Assembly (NCBI GenBank): GCA_016705545.1
Contig: JADIYA010000006.1
Location: 186,001-250,000, forward strand
From: Flavobacteriales bacterium
Lineage (GTDB): Bacteria > Bacteroidota > Bacteroidia > Flavobacteriales_F > PHOS-HE28
DNA: 64,000 nucleotides
Direction of reading: 5' to 3'
Shown here in pieces: positions 63,854 to 64,000 of the stretch; position 1 is the first letter of the stretch, and the number at the start of each line of letters is the position of its first letter. The translations under genes and the position numbers were made by a program. The notes under the pieces are model-generated. The model was given only the letters and a program-made list of their open reading frames with translations. It had not been told where the DNA came from and ran no database searches.

Positions 63854-64000
63854 ATGCCCTCCTGGATCAATGAGTCGTCAGGCTCTTTCACGCTCACCTT
63901 GCACGTGCAACCCGGTGCCAAACGCACCGAAGTAGCAGGTACGCACGGCGATGCACTCAAGATCCGGCTCGCCGCACCACCGGTTGATGGCAAGGCGAAC
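63854..64000 (+). CDS. DUF167 (YggU-like) protein, truncated by the window end
   Basis: The ATG at 63854 opens MPSWINESSGSFTLTLHVQP, then GAKRTEVAGTHGDALKIRL and AAPPVDGKAN at the window edge. This is the N-terminal half of the DUF167 family (about 95-100 residues, function unknown), with its conserved QPGAKRTE and APPVDGKAN motifs. It follows the copper ATPase by 16 bases on the same strand. Confidence 0.85.
   Translation, partial: MPSWINESSGSFTLTLHVQPGAKRTEVAGTHGDALKIRLAAPPVDGKAN

Overview
The window looks like a chromosomal segment of a high-GC (visibly about 60%) member of the Bacteroidota, probably a Flavobacteriales-like lineage. The evidence is type IX secretion (T9SS) C-terminal sorting domains on several secreted proteins, Omp28-like and DUF1573 proteins, an S46 dipeptidyl-peptidase, a FucP/ROK/GH92 sugar locus, PadR-PspC, a DUF6787 protein, and promoter -7 elements of the Bacteroidota TAnnTTTG type, here often TAnnTTCG. 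Few genes have a clear Shine-Dalgarno sequence. I saw no rRNA, tRNA, CRISPR array, insertion sequence or prophage. The genus is not determined.

Layout. 1-6.3 kb: a secreted propeller gene killed by two in-frame stops, an ECF sigma factor with a small membrane partner, and two secreted surface proteins. 6.4-16.1 kb: an S46 peptidase with a pterin dehydratase, a DUF1573 protein, a C-terminal processing protease, penicillin-binding protein 1C, a secreted lysyl-endopeptidase-like protease and a frameshifted surface-repeat protein. 16.1-22.8 kb: clpC and gyrA (divergent, with a mirror pair of DnaA-box-like sites between them) and a TPR protein. 22.8-29.3 kb: a compact 13-gene operon led by an ArsR repressor. 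It carries six clear SRPBCC/AHSA1 domains and one possible divergent one, a SRPBCC fused to a rifamycin ADP-ribosyltransferase (Arr) domain, and GyrI-like, DUF1801, YdeI and DoxX proteins. 29.3-34.6 kb: GH92 mannosidase, ROK kinase and FucP-type transporter, a sugar-use operon. 34.6-38.1 kb: the thrS-infC-rpmI-rplT translation operon. 38.1-41.2 kb: an orphan Vsr endonuclease, a DUF6787 protein, a PD40 propeller and a radical SAM protein. 41.3-48.7 kb: two tandem giant secreted sugar-dehydrogenase-like proteins. 48.7-59.5 kb: another propeller, a PAP2 phosphatase, a sorbosone-dehydrogenase-like protein, an Omp28-like protein, PspC/PadR, a secreted nuclease, a lipoprotein and a SRPBCC-GyrI fusion. 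59.5-64 kb: a dipeptide-epimerase-like enzyme of unusual base composition, an FkbM methyltransferase, a damaged CcoI-type copper ATPase and the start of a DUF167 gene.

Three secreted proteins end in the same module of about 240 residues, with paired DVNxDG...NDRDPIL repeats and no T9SS tail after it. This is a candidate alternative anchoring or sorting domain. Several genes carry one-base deletions in short homopolymers. Because essential gyrA is one of them, sequencing or assembly error is the most likely cause, and the apparent pseudogenes should be read with that in mind. The strongest candidates for something new are the ArsR/SRPBCC operon with its Arr fusion and the shared C-terminal module.
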